From Ruegeria sp. A3M17 (GTDB taxonomy: Bacteria > Pseudomonadota > Alphaproteobacteria > Rhodobacterales > Rhodobacteraceae), in contig NZ_QOCF01000033.1 in assembly GCF_003318255.1 (NCBI RefSeq), positions 1-54,068 of the forward strand: 54,068 bases of DNA, given 5' to 3'. The translations under genes were made by a program, and so were the position numbers. Below are positions 35,064 through 43,766 of this stretch, piece after piece; position 1 is the stretch's first letter, and every line of letters begins with the position of its first letter. The notes beneath the pieces were generated by a model, which saw nothing but the letters and a program-made list of their open reading frames with translations, did not search any database and was not told the DNA's origin.

Positions 35064-36110
35064 TCAAGCCTGAACTGTTGTACTCACAGGGATGGTTTCG
35101 GCTTCGATCGCTCGATCAAGCGTTTTGCGGAACAGTTTGGCACCCGCGTCCAACCCGAGATCGATATTGGGCGTTTTTGCGTACTTCATACCCTTGTGGA
35201 CTTCTTCCAGAACGTCCTTGTCCTCAAGAAACGCCATGCGCGCGCCGTCATTCATGAATTTGGACACTTCGGGATTTTCGGGGTCGGAATTTCGGTGCTG
35301 AAACCAGAAGTATCTGGTGCGGTCTTCATCGATTGGGGTCATGAAATTATAGGAGATATTGATGAACGTTTCGGCAATGGGTTGCTTGTCATACCCACCG
35401 GTCCCGACCGGCGTATAGATGGATTTGTTCAGCCCGATCGCGGGCATGCACATCTCATAATGCTGCAGCCGGTCGCAATCGCCGTCAAATGCCACCAGTT
35501 TAGCGTAATAGGGCGATGGCGGCTTATTCGCGATCCAGCGCGAGACGACGACGCCACGGTCGGTCCGCTCGACGTTCAGCGGCTCTTCATCCGTTCCGGC
35601 GCCCGCAAAAGAAGATACATGCACCCAGGCGACATGGCTGGGATCAAGCAGGTTATCGCAGACCCACAGGTAATGGCAGTCGATATCCATCACCCCACCG
35701 TCGGTCTTGCCCCAGCTGACATCGTCGAAATTATCGATCGGGAAAATCTTGTCGGGATCCGCCAGTTCCGGATCGCCCATCCATATCCAAAGGAATCGAT
35801 ACCGATCCACAACCGGATATGACCTCACCACCGCCCGCCGCGGGGTCATGCCGCGCTGCGTCGGGCTGTCCGTGCACTTGCCCGTGCAGTCAAATTTAAG
35901 CCCGTGATAGCCGCATTCCACTACATCCCCGATCAGGTTGCCCTTGGACAGAGGCAGTTTGCGGTGCGGGCAAGCATCCTCCAATGCGACCGGCCTGCCA
36001 TCCTCCTGCCGGTAAAGCACAATATTCTCGCCCAGAAACGTCTCGGCCTTCAGCTCGCGACCGATATCTTTGCTCCAGGCGGCGACATACCAGCAGTTTC
36101 TCAGATACAT
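35064..36110 (-). CDS. VanA-like Rieske oxygenase (aromatic or N/O-demethylase type)
   Basis: 348 residues, the VanA length. Rieske ligands Cys47-x-His49 (ACPHRKLPL) and Cys66-x2-His69 (ECGYHGL); mononuclear iron site in CDNLLDPSHVAWVH (Asp156, His159, His164). This compact subgroup includes vanillate O-demethylase, toluenesulfonate methyl-monooxygenase and other demethylases. ATG at 36110 (MYLRNCWYVAAW) is the conserved family start with GGAGAG upstream. No VanB-type reductase is adjacent. A LysR gene lies 96 bp upstream in the same direction. Confidence 0.87.
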   Translation of the reverse strand: MYLRNCWYVAAWSKDIGRELKAETFLGENIVLYRQEDGRPVALEDACPHRKLPLSKGNLIGDVVECGYHGLKFDCTGKCTDSPTQRGMTPRRAVVRSYPVVDRYRFLWIWMGDPELADPDKIFPIDNFDDVSWGKTDGGVMDIDCHYLWVCDNLLDPSHVAWVHVSSFAGAGTDEEPLNVERTDRGVVVSRWIANKPPSPYYAKLVAFDGDCDRLQHYEMCMPAIGLNKSIYTPVGTGGYDKQPIAETFINISYNFMTPIDEDRTRYFWFQHRNSDPENPEVSKFMNDGARMAFLEDKDVLEEVHKGMKYAKTPNIDLGLDAGAKLFRKTLDRAIEAETIPVSTTVQA

Positions 36111-36206
36111 TGAAATGCTCTCCAGATCGTCAGATGGCTTGTGCAAGTATGGGCGGCAAGCCGATCTTGCGCCATGCTGGAATGGTAATGACTCATATAA
36201 GTCAGG

Positions 36207-37136
36207 CTAATTCCCTGCGCCCGCAGATGGCGGAATGTCCGGCTGCGCCTCAACCTCGGCACGGATCCAATTCAGAAACTCACCGACTTTCGGGCTGTCC
36301 TTAGTTTCATGGGGTCGAACCAGCCAATAAGACAGCGGAGACTGCGTTAGCTCCGGAATTGGTCGCACCAAACGTCCGTCGCACAACGTGTCAATGACCA
36401 GAGGTTCCCGTCCTAAAGCGACGCCAAGCCCCTCGATGGCCGCCTGAACGACCAGATTGGATTGGCCAAAGCGCCGTGTTCGCAAGGGCCACGGAAGTGT
36501 CAGTCCGCATTGCCGCGCCCAGAAATCCCACGTTGGACTTGCGGGCCCATGATGCAGGTTCTCATCTACCAGCATCGTGTGCTGCGCCAGATCTTCGACG
36601 CCACGCAAGATTGGTATCAAAGAGGGGGCGCAGACCGGAAACAGCTGCTCGGTCATCAGCAAATCGACCTGATAGCCAGGATAATCACCCAGACCATAGC
36701 GGATGCCGATATCCGCATCCGCCCCTGAAAACGGATATTGCCCGGTATCCGTGGCAATGGAAATCGACAGGTCCGGATGAGCAAGATCAAAGTTTAAAAG
36801 GCGCGGAAACAACCAGTTGAACGCAAAGCCCGGCAGACATGAAATCACGATGGTCCTGTCGGTGCGGGTCTTGTCCCTCAGCTGGGTACAAACGTCCGAA
36901 ATACGCCCCAACCCTTCAGAAATGGCCAGCGCCAGCAGCTCTCCTTCGCGGGTCGGGCGCGATGACCGTGCACCACGTACCAGCAGATCGCGACCAAGCC
37001 ATTCCTCAAGCGCCCGCACATGCTGACTGACCGCGCTTTGGCTGACGCCCAGCTCAGCTGCAGCAGGGGAAAAGCCGGAATGCCGGACAACTGCCTCGAA
37101 GGCGCGCAGGGCGGAATAGGGCAGGTTTACGATCAT
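36207..37136 (-). CDS. LysR-type regulator, GcvA-like
   Basis: 309 residues. The HTH is FSPAAAELGVSQSAVSQHVR near residues 20-40, and the long wing after it, with TREGELLALAISEGL, is of the GcvA type. ATG at 37136 is chosen because AGGGTGA lies upstream; the frame extends to 37172 into the palindromic region. Divergent from the NicX/M29-like gene at 37233, with an excellent 11-bp inverted repeat between them. Likely regulates that gene and perhaps the demethylase genes around it. Confidence 0.85.
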   Translation of the reverse strand: MIVNLPYSALRAFEAVVRHSGFSPAAAELGVSQSAVSQHVRALEEWLGRDLLVRGARSSRPTREGELLALAISEGLGRISDVCTQLRDKTRTDRTIVISCLPGFAFNWLFPRLLNFDLAHPDLSISIATDTGQYPFSGADADIGIRYGLGDYPGYQVDLLMTEQLFPVCAPSLIPILRGVEDLAQHTMLVDENLHHGPASPTWDFWARQCGLTLPWPLRTRRFGQSNLVVQAAIEGLGVALGREPLVIDTLCDGRLVRPIPELTQSPLSYWLVRPHETKDSPKVGEFLNWIRAEVEAQPDIPPSAGAGN

Positions 37137-37172
37137 ATTAGTCACCCTAATGTCAGGCATAATCACTTTCAA

Positions 37173-37205
37173 ATAGATTAGGCGCGCAACCCGAGCCTAA
37201 TCTAT
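37173..37205. promoter_or_regulatory. Perfect 11-bp inverted repeat in the LysR divergent promoter
   Basis: ATAGATTAGGC (37173-37183) and GCCTAATCTAT (37195-37205) are perfect reverse complements separated by 11 bp. Another CCTAAT half site is at 37146-37151. The position, between divergent LysR and target gene, and symmetry fit a LysR operator; alternatively it is the site of another dimeric regulator. It ends 28 bp before the ATG at 37233. Confidence 0.6.
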
Positions 37206-37232
37206 ACTGACCGGAACCCGTAGGAGACGCGA

Positions 37233-38318
37233 ATGTCGGACATCACACCCGAGCGCGGCGCGCGAAATCTATTGACTAACTGTGCCCACGCAACGGCAGG
37301 CGACCGGTTGTTGATCGCTTATGAACCTCCCGAACATGGCTATTTCGATGCGGATAGTGTTCAAATCGTCACGCATGCCGCGCGATCCATGGGGTTGTCG
37401 GTTGATGCAGTGAACGTAGGTTTTAATCCGGACAATCCACACCTGTCCGCTGATCTCCTGGCGCGGTTCGAAACCGCCGATATCATCCTGTTTCTGGCTC
37501 GTCTCGGGGATCAGCTCCGGTTCTCGGAAATGCCGCAGGGCAAGAAGATCATCGTCAGTTTTGCCCTGAGCCGCGAGCTTTTTGGCTCTGGATTTTCCAA
37601 CGGGCATCACGATGCCTTCCTCGACATCAAGGCAGGGATCAACGGCGTTCTGAACAGGGCCACCGACGTGCGGGTCACCTGCCCTCTGGGTACGGACTTT
37701 CAGGGGCGGCCTGAGATGAACCTGGATACGACGGGCGATACGTCGATCTTGCGCTTTCCCATGTCGGTCTTCACGCCGGTTCCAGCACATAGTTTTTCGG
37801 GCCGAGTGGCACTGAAGTTTCTGACGGGCACCGGATCAAAATACTATGATGATTATACGGTGGAGTTCGAAGGACCGGTGTTTGCGATGTTGGAAAGCGG
37901 GCGCCTGACAGGGTTTGACGGCGATCCTGCCGACTCCGCGCGGGCCGAGGCTCATTATGACCGGGTCGCGGGTAAGTTCGGCATCGACCGCAATTTCGTG
38001 CATTCCTGGCATGCGGGCATCCACCCGGGCTGCGGCTACCCATGGGACATGCGCGAGAATTTCGAGCGTTGGGGCGGGTCCGCTTTCGGCAATCCACGTA
38101 TTCTGCACTTCCACACCTGCGGTGCTTATGCCCCAGGCGAAATCAGCTGGAACGTGTTTGATCCGACAATCGTGATTGACGGTGTGACCTACTGGGAAAA
38201 CGGGGCTTTCCACGCCGACCGTCTGCCTGGCGGAGCCACCATTCTGGACAAGCACCCCTGCGCAGCTGCCCTGTTCGCGGACCCCGATCTGGATATCGGT
38301 CTACGCCGCACTGGTTAA
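37233..38318 (+). CDS. NicX / M29-aminopeptidase-fold metalloenzyme
   Basis: 361 residues, soluble. The C-terminal half contains the metal-site-like pattern HSWHAGIHPGCGYPWDMREN, then GNPRILHFHTCGAYAPGEI and the closing IDGVTYWENGAF. It resembles the leucyl-aminopeptidase M29-like fold shared by NicX, an Fe(II) ring-cleaving 2,5-dihydroxypyridine dioxygenase. Neither peptidase nor dioxygenase activity can be assigned from sequence alone. It is the first gene of a rightward set with the MocD/MocE-like pair and faces a LysR gene. A ring-opening role after hydroxylation would fit the neighbouring oxygenases. Confidence 0.65.
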   Translation: MSDITPERGARNLLTNCAHATAGDRLLIAYEPPEHGYFDADSVQIVTHAARSMGLSVDAVNVGFNPDNPHLSADLLARFETADIILFLARLGDQLRFSEMPQGKKIIVSFALSRELFGSGFSNGHHDAFLDIKAGINGVLNRATDVRVTCPLGTDFQGRPEMNLDTTGDTSILRFPMSVFTPVPAHSFSGRVALKFLTGTGSKYYDDYTVEFEGPVFAMLESGRLTGFDGDPADSARAEAHYDRVAGKFGIDRNFVHSWHAGIHPGCGYPWDMRENFERWGGSAFGNPRILHFHTCGAYAPGEISWNVFDPTIVIDGVTYWENGAFHADRLPGGATILDKHPCAAALFADPDLDIGLRRTG

Positions 38319-38470
38319 ACCTTCCCGCTTGATCGAACGCGTGCCATCGCGCTAAACTGATTGCAATAGGGCTACCTAACAAGGTCCTATGGTGCGGAGC
38401 ACTCCCGTCTCCGGTGCCGGTACATGCGATGAGGGCACGGCCCCCGCACCGGCAAAAATGTGGAACTCAC

Positions 38471-39412
38471 ATGTCACAAGCAATCGTTACGCCCCTGTCT
38501 CAGGCACTGGCCGAAGGCAAGCTCACGCGTGAAGAACTGAAAGGATTCATGCAACGGTCCGACGGCCCCGGCCTGCGGCATCTGACGCTTTGGGTACTGG
38601 TACTGGCTGGCACAACTACCCTTGTCACCCTAGCTTGGAACAGCTGGCTAATCTGGCCCGCAATGTTCCTGCAAGGCATCGTTCTGGTGCACCATTTCTC
38701 ACTACAGCATGAATGCGTGCATTATACGGTGTTCCGAACCCGGTGGTTGAATGATTTGGTAGGTCAGATCTGCGGCCTGATCATCATTCTGCCACATCGG
38801 TTCTTTCGCTACGAGCATTGCGATCATCATACCTATACGCAACTGACCGGGGAAGACCCCGAATTGATCCCTTTGCCCGAAACAATGGGAGAATATCTGC
38901 TTTATCTGTCCGCCCTGCCCTATTGGCGCGGCAAATTCACGGAACTGTTTCGCCACGCCAGCGGCAATCTCAGTGAGACCGAGCTGCGGTTCATTCCGAA
39001 AGTCGAACATCAGGCCGCATATCGCGATGCCCGTAGAATGCTGGCTATCTATGCGGCGATCTTTCTGGCCATGGCCATCACGGGCTGGTGGGGGCTGATC
39101 TGGTATTGGTTCATCCCCCTATTTCTGGGCGAGCCGGTGATGCGCTTCATCCGGATGACCGAACATGTCGGACGCCCGACCGTCGCGCAGATGTCGGAAA
39201 ATACGCGCACCAATCTGGTTTCGGCACCGTGGTCTTTTCTGTGCTGGAACATGAATTACCACGCGGAACATCACTATGTCGCTTCGGTCCCGTTTCACGC
39301 GCTGCCGCGCCTGCATGAGAAGCTGAAAGACCACATCCATGTCGAGCCCGGCGGTTATCTGGCTGCCCACCGCGAAATCCTGCGTCAGATCTGGCACAAG
39401 GAGGAGGCGTGA
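38471..39412 (+). CDS. Fatty-acid-desaturase-fold diiron hydroxylase, MocD-like
   Basis: 313 residues with about four membrane segments. The histidine boxes are HHFSLQHECVH (74-84), EHCDHH (115-120) and NYHAEHH near the C-terminus, so the diiron centre looks complete. It is followed after three bases by a MocE-type Rieske ferredoxin; in rhizopine breakdown the MocD/MocE pair is implicated in O-demethylation. A hydroxylase or demethylase acting on a small methylated compound is more likely than lipid desaturation. ATG at 38471 (MSQAIV) is preferred over the upstream in-frame start at 38414, which adds a featureless extension. Confidence 0.82.
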   Translation: MSQAIVTPLSQALAEGKLTREELKGFMQRSDGPGLRHLTLWVLVLAGTTTLVTLAWNSWLIWPAMFLQGIVLVHHFSLQHECVHYTVFRTRWLNDLVGQICGLIIILPHRFFRYEHCDHHTYTQLTGEDPELIPLPETMGEYLLYLSALPYWRGKFTELFRHASGNLSETELRFIPKVEHQAAYRDARRMLAIYAAIFLAMAITGWWGLIWYWFIPLFLGEPVMRFIRMTEHVGRPTVAQMSENTRTNLVSAPWSFLCWNMNYHAEHHYVASVPFHALPRLHEKLKDHIHVEPGGYLAAHREILRQIWHKEEA

Positions 39413-39415
39413 TCC

Positions 39416-39733
39416 ATGACAGATGTAAAACCGTGGAAAGACGTGATCGAGGCTGCTCGGTTGGAAAAAAATTGGGTCACTCGGGTCGAACTCGGCTCAC
39501 GTATCATCGCAATCTACGACACGCCCGGTGGTATCTATGCCTCACTAGCGCTGTGCAATCATGGCGGCGCGGATCTGTGTGACGGGTATTACGATGGCTA
39601 TGTCATCGAGTGCCCCCTGCATCAGGGCGCGTTTGATGTGCGAGACGGGCGCCCGGTTTCAGCGCCTGCGACGCGGCCAATGAAAGTGTTTGAATCCCGG
39701 GTCGAAAACGGCATGGTTCAGATCAGAGCATAG
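39416..39733 (+). CDS. MocE-type Rieske [2Fe-2S] ferredoxin
   Basis: 105 residues, a stand-alone Rieske domain: Cys47-x-His49 (LCNHGGADL) and Cys66-x2-His69 (ECPLHQGAFD). It begins three bases after the desaturase-like gene stop and should hand electrons to it. No ferredoxin reductase (MocF-like) gene is in the window, so the electron source is unknown. It could also serve the two Rieske oxygenases, which have no partner genes here either. Confidence 0.88.
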   Translation: MTDVKPWKDVIEAARLEKNWVTRVELGSRIIAIYDTPGGIYASLALCNHGGADLCDGYYDGYVIECPLHQGAFDVRDGRPVSAPATRPMKVFESRVENGMVQIRA

Positions 39734-39745
39734 CCCCGATTGCCC

Positions 39746-40354
39746 TTAACCCGGTGCCGGCAACCCCGGCATCGGGACATATCCCGGCAAAGCCTCAACA
39801 CGCGCGATCCATGCGCGTACCGCCGGGTACGGAGACATCGATATTCCACCCTGATACGCCAGAGCTATGTAGGGATAGCAAGCCAAATCTGCGAGGGTGG
39901 GACGGTCGCAGGCCAGCCAGCGATGGTCTGACAAATGTTGCTCCATGATCTTCAGGGAGTTCTGCCCAAGCGCCTGCGGCTCAGCCAGGTCGATATCGCG
40001 TTCAAACAGAACAATCGCCCGGGCCATTGCAACGCCGTGGAAGATTTCATTCACAGAAAACGACAGCCATTGCTGTATGTTGCCGTGTTCTTTCGGTGTG
40101 GTAGGGGCCCATTCGGCTGCGCCGTACTTCTGCGCCAGATAGACCATGATGGCAGTGCTGTCGCGCAGGACGAACCCATCATCGTCCAGTACCGGCACCT
40201 TGTTCAGCGGATTGACCTGCAAAAACGCGCTCTGGTTTTGGTCACCGTTCAGCAGGTCTACGTCGACGATTTGATGATCCCGCTGCAGCATGGACAGCAG
40301 CAGACGTACTTTGTGACAACTGCCCGAAAGCCGGAAATCATAGAGGCGTATCAT
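39746..40354 (-). CDS. Glutathione S-transferase family protein
   Basis: 202 residues. The N-terminal thioredoxin-like domain has SGSCHKVRLLLSML near residue 10 and NPLNKVPVLDDDGFVLRDSTAI with the cis-Pro and glutathione-binding residues. The C-terminal helical domain contains RPTLADLACYPYIAL. It follows the amino-acid ABC permease gene by 13 bp and is likely its operon partner. Candidate roles are isomerase, thioltransferase or aldehyde conjugation in the local pathway; sequence does not decide. Confidence 0.87.
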   Translation of the reverse strand: MIRLYDFRLSGSCHKVRLLLSMLQRDHQIVDVDLLNGDQNQSAFLQVNPLNKVPVLDDDGFVLRDSTAIMVYLAQKYGAAEWAPTTPKEHGNIQQWLSFSVNEIFHGVAMARAIVLFERDIDLAEPQALGQNSLKIMEQHLSDHRWLACDRPTLADLACYPYIALAYQGGISMSPYPAVRAWIARVEALPGYVPMPGLPAPG

Positions 40355-40367
40355 ACTGGCCTATATG

Positions 40368-41249
40368 TCAGCGCTTGTCTGACCGTTTTTCAAGCCGCGC
40401 AAACAATCGGCTAAGGCCGAAGCAAACCACAAAGTAGAAAGCGGCCGTGGTGATCCACGCCTCAAAGATCATGCGGGATGAGGCCACAAGCTCAACCGTT
40501 TTATAAGTCAGCTCCTGCACAGAAATCAGCGACAGGATTGAGCTGTCCTTGATCAGCGATATGAATTGATTGGCGAGCGGTGGCACCACTTTCTTCATCG
40601 CCTGCGGCAGTACCACATAACGCAGCTCCTGAAGGCGGCTCATACCGATAGAGCGCGCGGCTTCCCGCTGACCTTTTGGGATCGACTGGATACCGGCACG
40701 CACAATTTCACCAACGAATGCGCTCTCAAAAAGGGCCAGTACAATGACGCCCGAAACAAGCGATGGGAAGCGGCGCATTTCACCGAAGAAGAACTCCCAG
40801 ACCTGATTGTTTTCCTGCCGCGCGATACCGCGCGCCCAACGTTCCAGATTCAACGCATCGATCAGCTGTTGAGACAGGAAGAAGAAGAAGATGAAAACGA
40901 CAACAACCGGCGGCACATTGCGCAGGAATTCAAGATAGGTGCGCGCCAGCATGCGGATGGTCAAATTGGCTGAACATCGCGCAACACCCAGAACGGTGCC
41001 CAGTATCAAAGCCAGAATGCCGGAATAAATACTGATGCGGATCGTCGCCGCCAAACCCTGCAGCAGCAGATTGGCAAAGTACTCCTCGCGACTGGAATGC
41101 CAGCCGACGATGTAACCGGGGATCTGCTCCCATCGCCATTTGTAGTTCAGCGTGCCTTCAATCGACAGCCAGATATACCCAAAAAACACGACCAGAACAC
41201 CGACGATCAGGTAGTCGGGCCATCTCAGTTTATTCAGGAAGTTTTGCAC
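40368..41249 (-). CDS. Polar amino-acid ABC transporter permease 2 (HisM/GltK-like)
   Basis: 293 residues, a BPD_transp_1 permease. The conserved EAA loop region is GQREAARSIGMSRLQELRYVVLPQA. An N-terminal helix and a periplasmic extension (about 30-60) precede the core helices, usual in AapM/BztC-like permeases. It pairs with the permease at 42176 across the binding-protein gene. The C-terminus ends in a basic tail. Confidence 0.88.
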   Translation of the reverse strand: MQNFLNKLRWPDYLIVGVLVVFFGYIWLSIEGTLNYKWRWEQIPGYIVGWHSSREEYFANLLLQGLAATIRISIYSGILALILGTVLGVARCSANLTIRMLARTYLEFLRNVPPVVVVFIFFFFLSQQLIDALNLERWARGIARQENNQVWEFFFGEMRRFPSLVSGVIVLALFESAFVGEIVRAGIQSIPKGQREAARSIGMSRLQELRYVVLPQAMKKVVPPLANQFISLIKDSSILSLISVQELTYKTVELVASSRMIFEAWITTAAFYFVVCFGLSRLFARLEKRSDKR

Positions 41250-41274
41250 CGGGCACGCTCCGCGTTGGTTTCGA

Positions 41275-41294
41275 GGGCGGTACTACGTCCGCCC
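41275..41294 (-). promoter_or_regulatory. Hairpin after the binding-protein gene
   Basis: GGGCGG (41275-41280) and CCGCCC (41289-41294) pair around an 8-nt loop, in the 57-bp gap between the binding-protein stop and the second permease start. Such intercistronic stems commonly stabilise mRNA of abundant binding proteins. Confidence 0.5.
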
Positions 41295-41306
41295 CCGTCA
41301 GTTTGG

Positions 41307-42140
41307 TTACTGCGCGACCTGATCGGCCCACTCGTTGCCTGCGAACCAATAGTCATGGCGTTCTTTCAGCCAACCGGATCGCCAGTTCTGCGCAATCCAG
41401 TTATTGAAGAAGTTCAGTGCGTCCGGATCGCCTTTACGCAACCCAAAGGCTTCTCCACGCTGGTCATAGAGACTCTCAAACGGAACGACTAATGTGTCCG
41501 GATATTTAGCAGCATCGCGGTTAGGTGTCGGCTGAGCCGCCATCGACGCGTGGGCATTACCGTTCAATACTTCCTGAGTCGACGCTCCGTCTTCGTCAAA
41601 CAACAGCAGCGTTGCGTCGGGGAAATTGGCGGCTATTACCACGGCTGGTGTCGCACCGCGACGCGCAACAAATGTGACCTCGGGGTTGTTGTAATCTTCA
41701 AGCGTCATCCCAGCAGTCAACTCTTTGTTGGCCAGGATTGCCAAACCTGAATAAGCATACGGATCAGTGAAGTTGATTGTCAGGTTCCGCTGTGCAGTCA
41801 TGGACATACCGGAAATAATCACATCAAAATTGCCCGCTACCAATGCTGGAATAATACCATCCCAAGCAGTCGGCACGAATTCAACCTCAACGCCCATATC
41901 TTCAGCCAGTTTGCGGCCAACATCCAGTTCATAGCCGATCAGATCACCATTTTTGTCGCGCATCGACCATGGCACGAACAGCGACAGACCGATCCGGATC
42001 ACACCATCCTGTTTGATAGTTTCAATCACACTTTCGCTGGATAGTTCCTGCGTAGCGCTCTGCGCCCAGCCTGAGGTCGCCACACCGGTAGCCACGACCG
42101 CGCCGAGGGCAGCCCCGAGCATTCTGCGAGAAAGCTTCAT
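41307..42140 (-). CDS. Amino-acid-type periplasmic binding protein (SBP_bac_3)
   Basis: 277 residues. Signal peptide MKLSRRMLGAALGAVVATGV with likely cleavage at GWA-QS. The mature part is a type 3 solute-binding fold: VIRIGLSLFVPWSMRDKNGD, IGYELDVGRKLAEDMG, FDVIISGMSMTAQRN and FTDPYAYSG. The Arg in the TAQRN stretch and Asp in the second lobe are the usual alpha-amino-acid contacts, so the ligand is probably an amino acid or a close N-methylated relative. The genomic setting beside demethylase genes favours the latter, as inference. Confidence 0.88.
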   Translation of the reverse strand: MKLSRRMLGAALGAVVATGVATSGWAQSATQELSSESVIETIKQDGVIRIGLSLFVPWSMRDKNGDLIGYELDVGRKLAEDMGVEVEFVPTAWDGIIPALVAGNFDVIISGMSMTAQRNLTINFTDPYAYSGLAILANKELTAGMTLEDYNNPEVTFVARRGATPAVVIAANFPDATLLLFDEDGASTQEVLNGNAHASMAAQPTPNRDAAKYPDTLVVPFESLYDQRGEAFGLRKGDPDALNFFNNWIAQNWRSGWLKERHDYWFAGNEWADQVAQ

Positions 42141-42175
42141 CTTGGTTCTCCTTGTTGTCCGACATATTTTCTGGG

Positions 42176-43018
42176 TTATTGGTCGACGGCATATTTCTTC
42201 TCCAGATGACTTACGCCAATCGACAGGATCAGGGTCACCACCAGATAAACCAGTGCGATGGTGAACCAGATTTCGAAACTCATGTATGTGTCTGAAATGA
42301 TGTTGCGTCCGAAGGTCGTCAGCTCGGCCACTGCAATCACGCTGACAATGGCCGAAGATTTGATGAGGTGAACGACCTCGCCGGTCATCGGCGGCAGCAT
42401 GAAGCGGACGGATTGTGGCAGGATGATATAGCGATAAGTCTGGGAAGGGCTCATCCCGATGGATTTAGCGGCCTCCCACTGGCCAGTGGGGACGGCGTTG
42501 ATCCCGGCCCGGAAGATTTCAGAAATCAAGGCAGAATGGAACACGGCCAAGGTAAGGATACTGGCCGTGTATCGGTCAAATCCAAAGATCGGCCCCAGAA
42601 CATAATAAAAGAGGTAGAGCAGAACCAGCAGCGGGATATTTCGGATCAGCTCCAGAAATCCAACCGCAACTGCGGACCCGATGACCAGATCCGACAGGCG
42701 CAGCAACGCCACAAGCAGGCCTATAACCATAGCCAGAATGAAAGCCGTGACCGACAATTTGATTGTCGCGACCAGCCCGATGGGAATTTCACCCCATTCA
42801 AACCCGACCTCGGTATTGCGATACAGAAACTGCGGCACCCGGTACCATTGCCAGTTATACCCCATGCCCTGCGCGCCTGTATATGCAACATAGGCGATCA
42901 GCCCGACGATAACGGCATAGATCCCGACCGAAATCAGGGTCGAGTCAAAAAACCGCTTAAAAAAAGGCGGCTTAGGCAGCGGCTGGCCTTTTGGCCGGGA
43001 AATGCCCAGATCGCTCAT
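42176..43018 (-). CDS. Polar amino-acid ABC transporter permease 1
   Basis: 280 residues, a BPD_transp_1 permease with the EAA loop GQWEAAKSIGMSPSQTYRYIILPQS. An N-terminal cytoplasmic tail, one extra helix and a periplasmic stretch rich in Trp/Tyr precede the core. It begins one base after the ATPase stop and lies 35 bp upstream of the binding-protein gene. With the second permease it would form the heterodimeric channel. Confidence 0.88.
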   Translation of the reverse strand: MSDLGISRPKGQPLPKPPFFKRFFDSTLISVGIYAVIVGLIAYVAYTGAQGMGYNWQWYRVPQFLYRNTEVGFEWGEIPIGLVATIKLSVTAFILAMVIGLLVALLRLSDLVIGSAVAVGFLELIRNIPLLVLLYLFYYVLGPIFGFDRYTASILTLAVFHSALISEIFRAGINAVPTGQWEAAKSIGMSPSQTYRYIILPQSVRFMLPPMTGEVVHLIKSSAIVSVIAVAELTTFGRNIISDTYMSFEIWFTIALVYLVVTLILSIGVSHLEKKYAVDQ

Positions 43019-43019
43019 G

Positions 43020-43766
43020 TCAATGCGCCAAGATCTGATCTAGGAACAAACGGCAGCGTTCGCTCGAGGGGTTGGTGAAAAACTGTTCGGGTGGCGAAAC
43101 CTCGACGATCTGGCCCGCCTCCATAAAGACCATCGTATCAGCGACCTTACGGGCAAAGCCCATCTCGTGAGTGACGACAACCATGGTCATGCCGGTATCG
43201 GCCAGCTCGACCATCACATCCAACACCTCATTGATCATCTCGGGGTCCAGCGCGGATGTCGGTTCGTCAAACAGCATGATCCGAGTTTCCATGCATAGAG
43301 ACCGTGCAATCGCTACGCGCTGCTGTTGCCCGCCCGACAGCTGCGCCGGGTACTTGTCGGCCTGTTCCGGGATGTGAACACGTTCAAGATAGTTGCGTGC
43401 GGTTTCTTCGGCCTGCGCCTTGGATATCCCGCGCACTTTCATCGGACCGATCGTCAGATTCTCTAGCACTGTCAGGTGTGGGAACAGGTTGAACTGCTGG
43501 AAAACCATACCGACTTCCTGCCGCAGCTCGCGAATTTCTTTGGCTCCGTCATAAACCTCGATCCCATCGATCACGAGGCGGCCGGAATTGTGCCACTCTA
43601 GCCCGTTAAAGCACCGGATCAGCGTCGATTTTCCCGATCCCGAGGGCCCGCAGATCACGACTTTTTCACCCTGATGGACCGTCAGATCGATGTTTTTTAA
43701 CGCGTGAAACGCGCCATAGTATTTATCCAGATTGGTCACTTCAATCATCGGAGTGGCTTGGTTCAT
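43020..43766 (-). CDS. Amino-acid ABC transporter ATPase (GlnQ/AapP-like)
   Basis: 248 residues. Walker A GPSGSGKS (40-47), Q-loop MVFQQFNLFPHLTV, signature LSGGQQQR and Walker B IMLFDEPTSALDPE are typical of GlnQ-like ATPases. ATG at 43766 (MNQATPMIEV) begins the conserved domain; the frame extends to 43868 without features. It is the first gene of the leftward ABC operon, opposite to a 300-bp promoter region. Confidence 0.92.
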   Translation of the reverse strand: MNQATPMIEVTNLDKYYGAFHALKNIDLTVHQGEKVVICGPSGSGKSTLIRCFNGLEWHNSGRLVIDGIEVYDGAKEIRELRQEVGMVFQQFNLFPHLTVLENLTIGPMKVRGISKAQAEETARNYLERVHIPEQADKYPAQLSGGQQQRVAIARSLCMETRIMLFDEPTSALDPEMINEVLDVMVELADTGMTMVVVTHEMGFARKVADTMVFMEAGQIVEVSPPEQFFTNPSSERCRLFLDQILAH

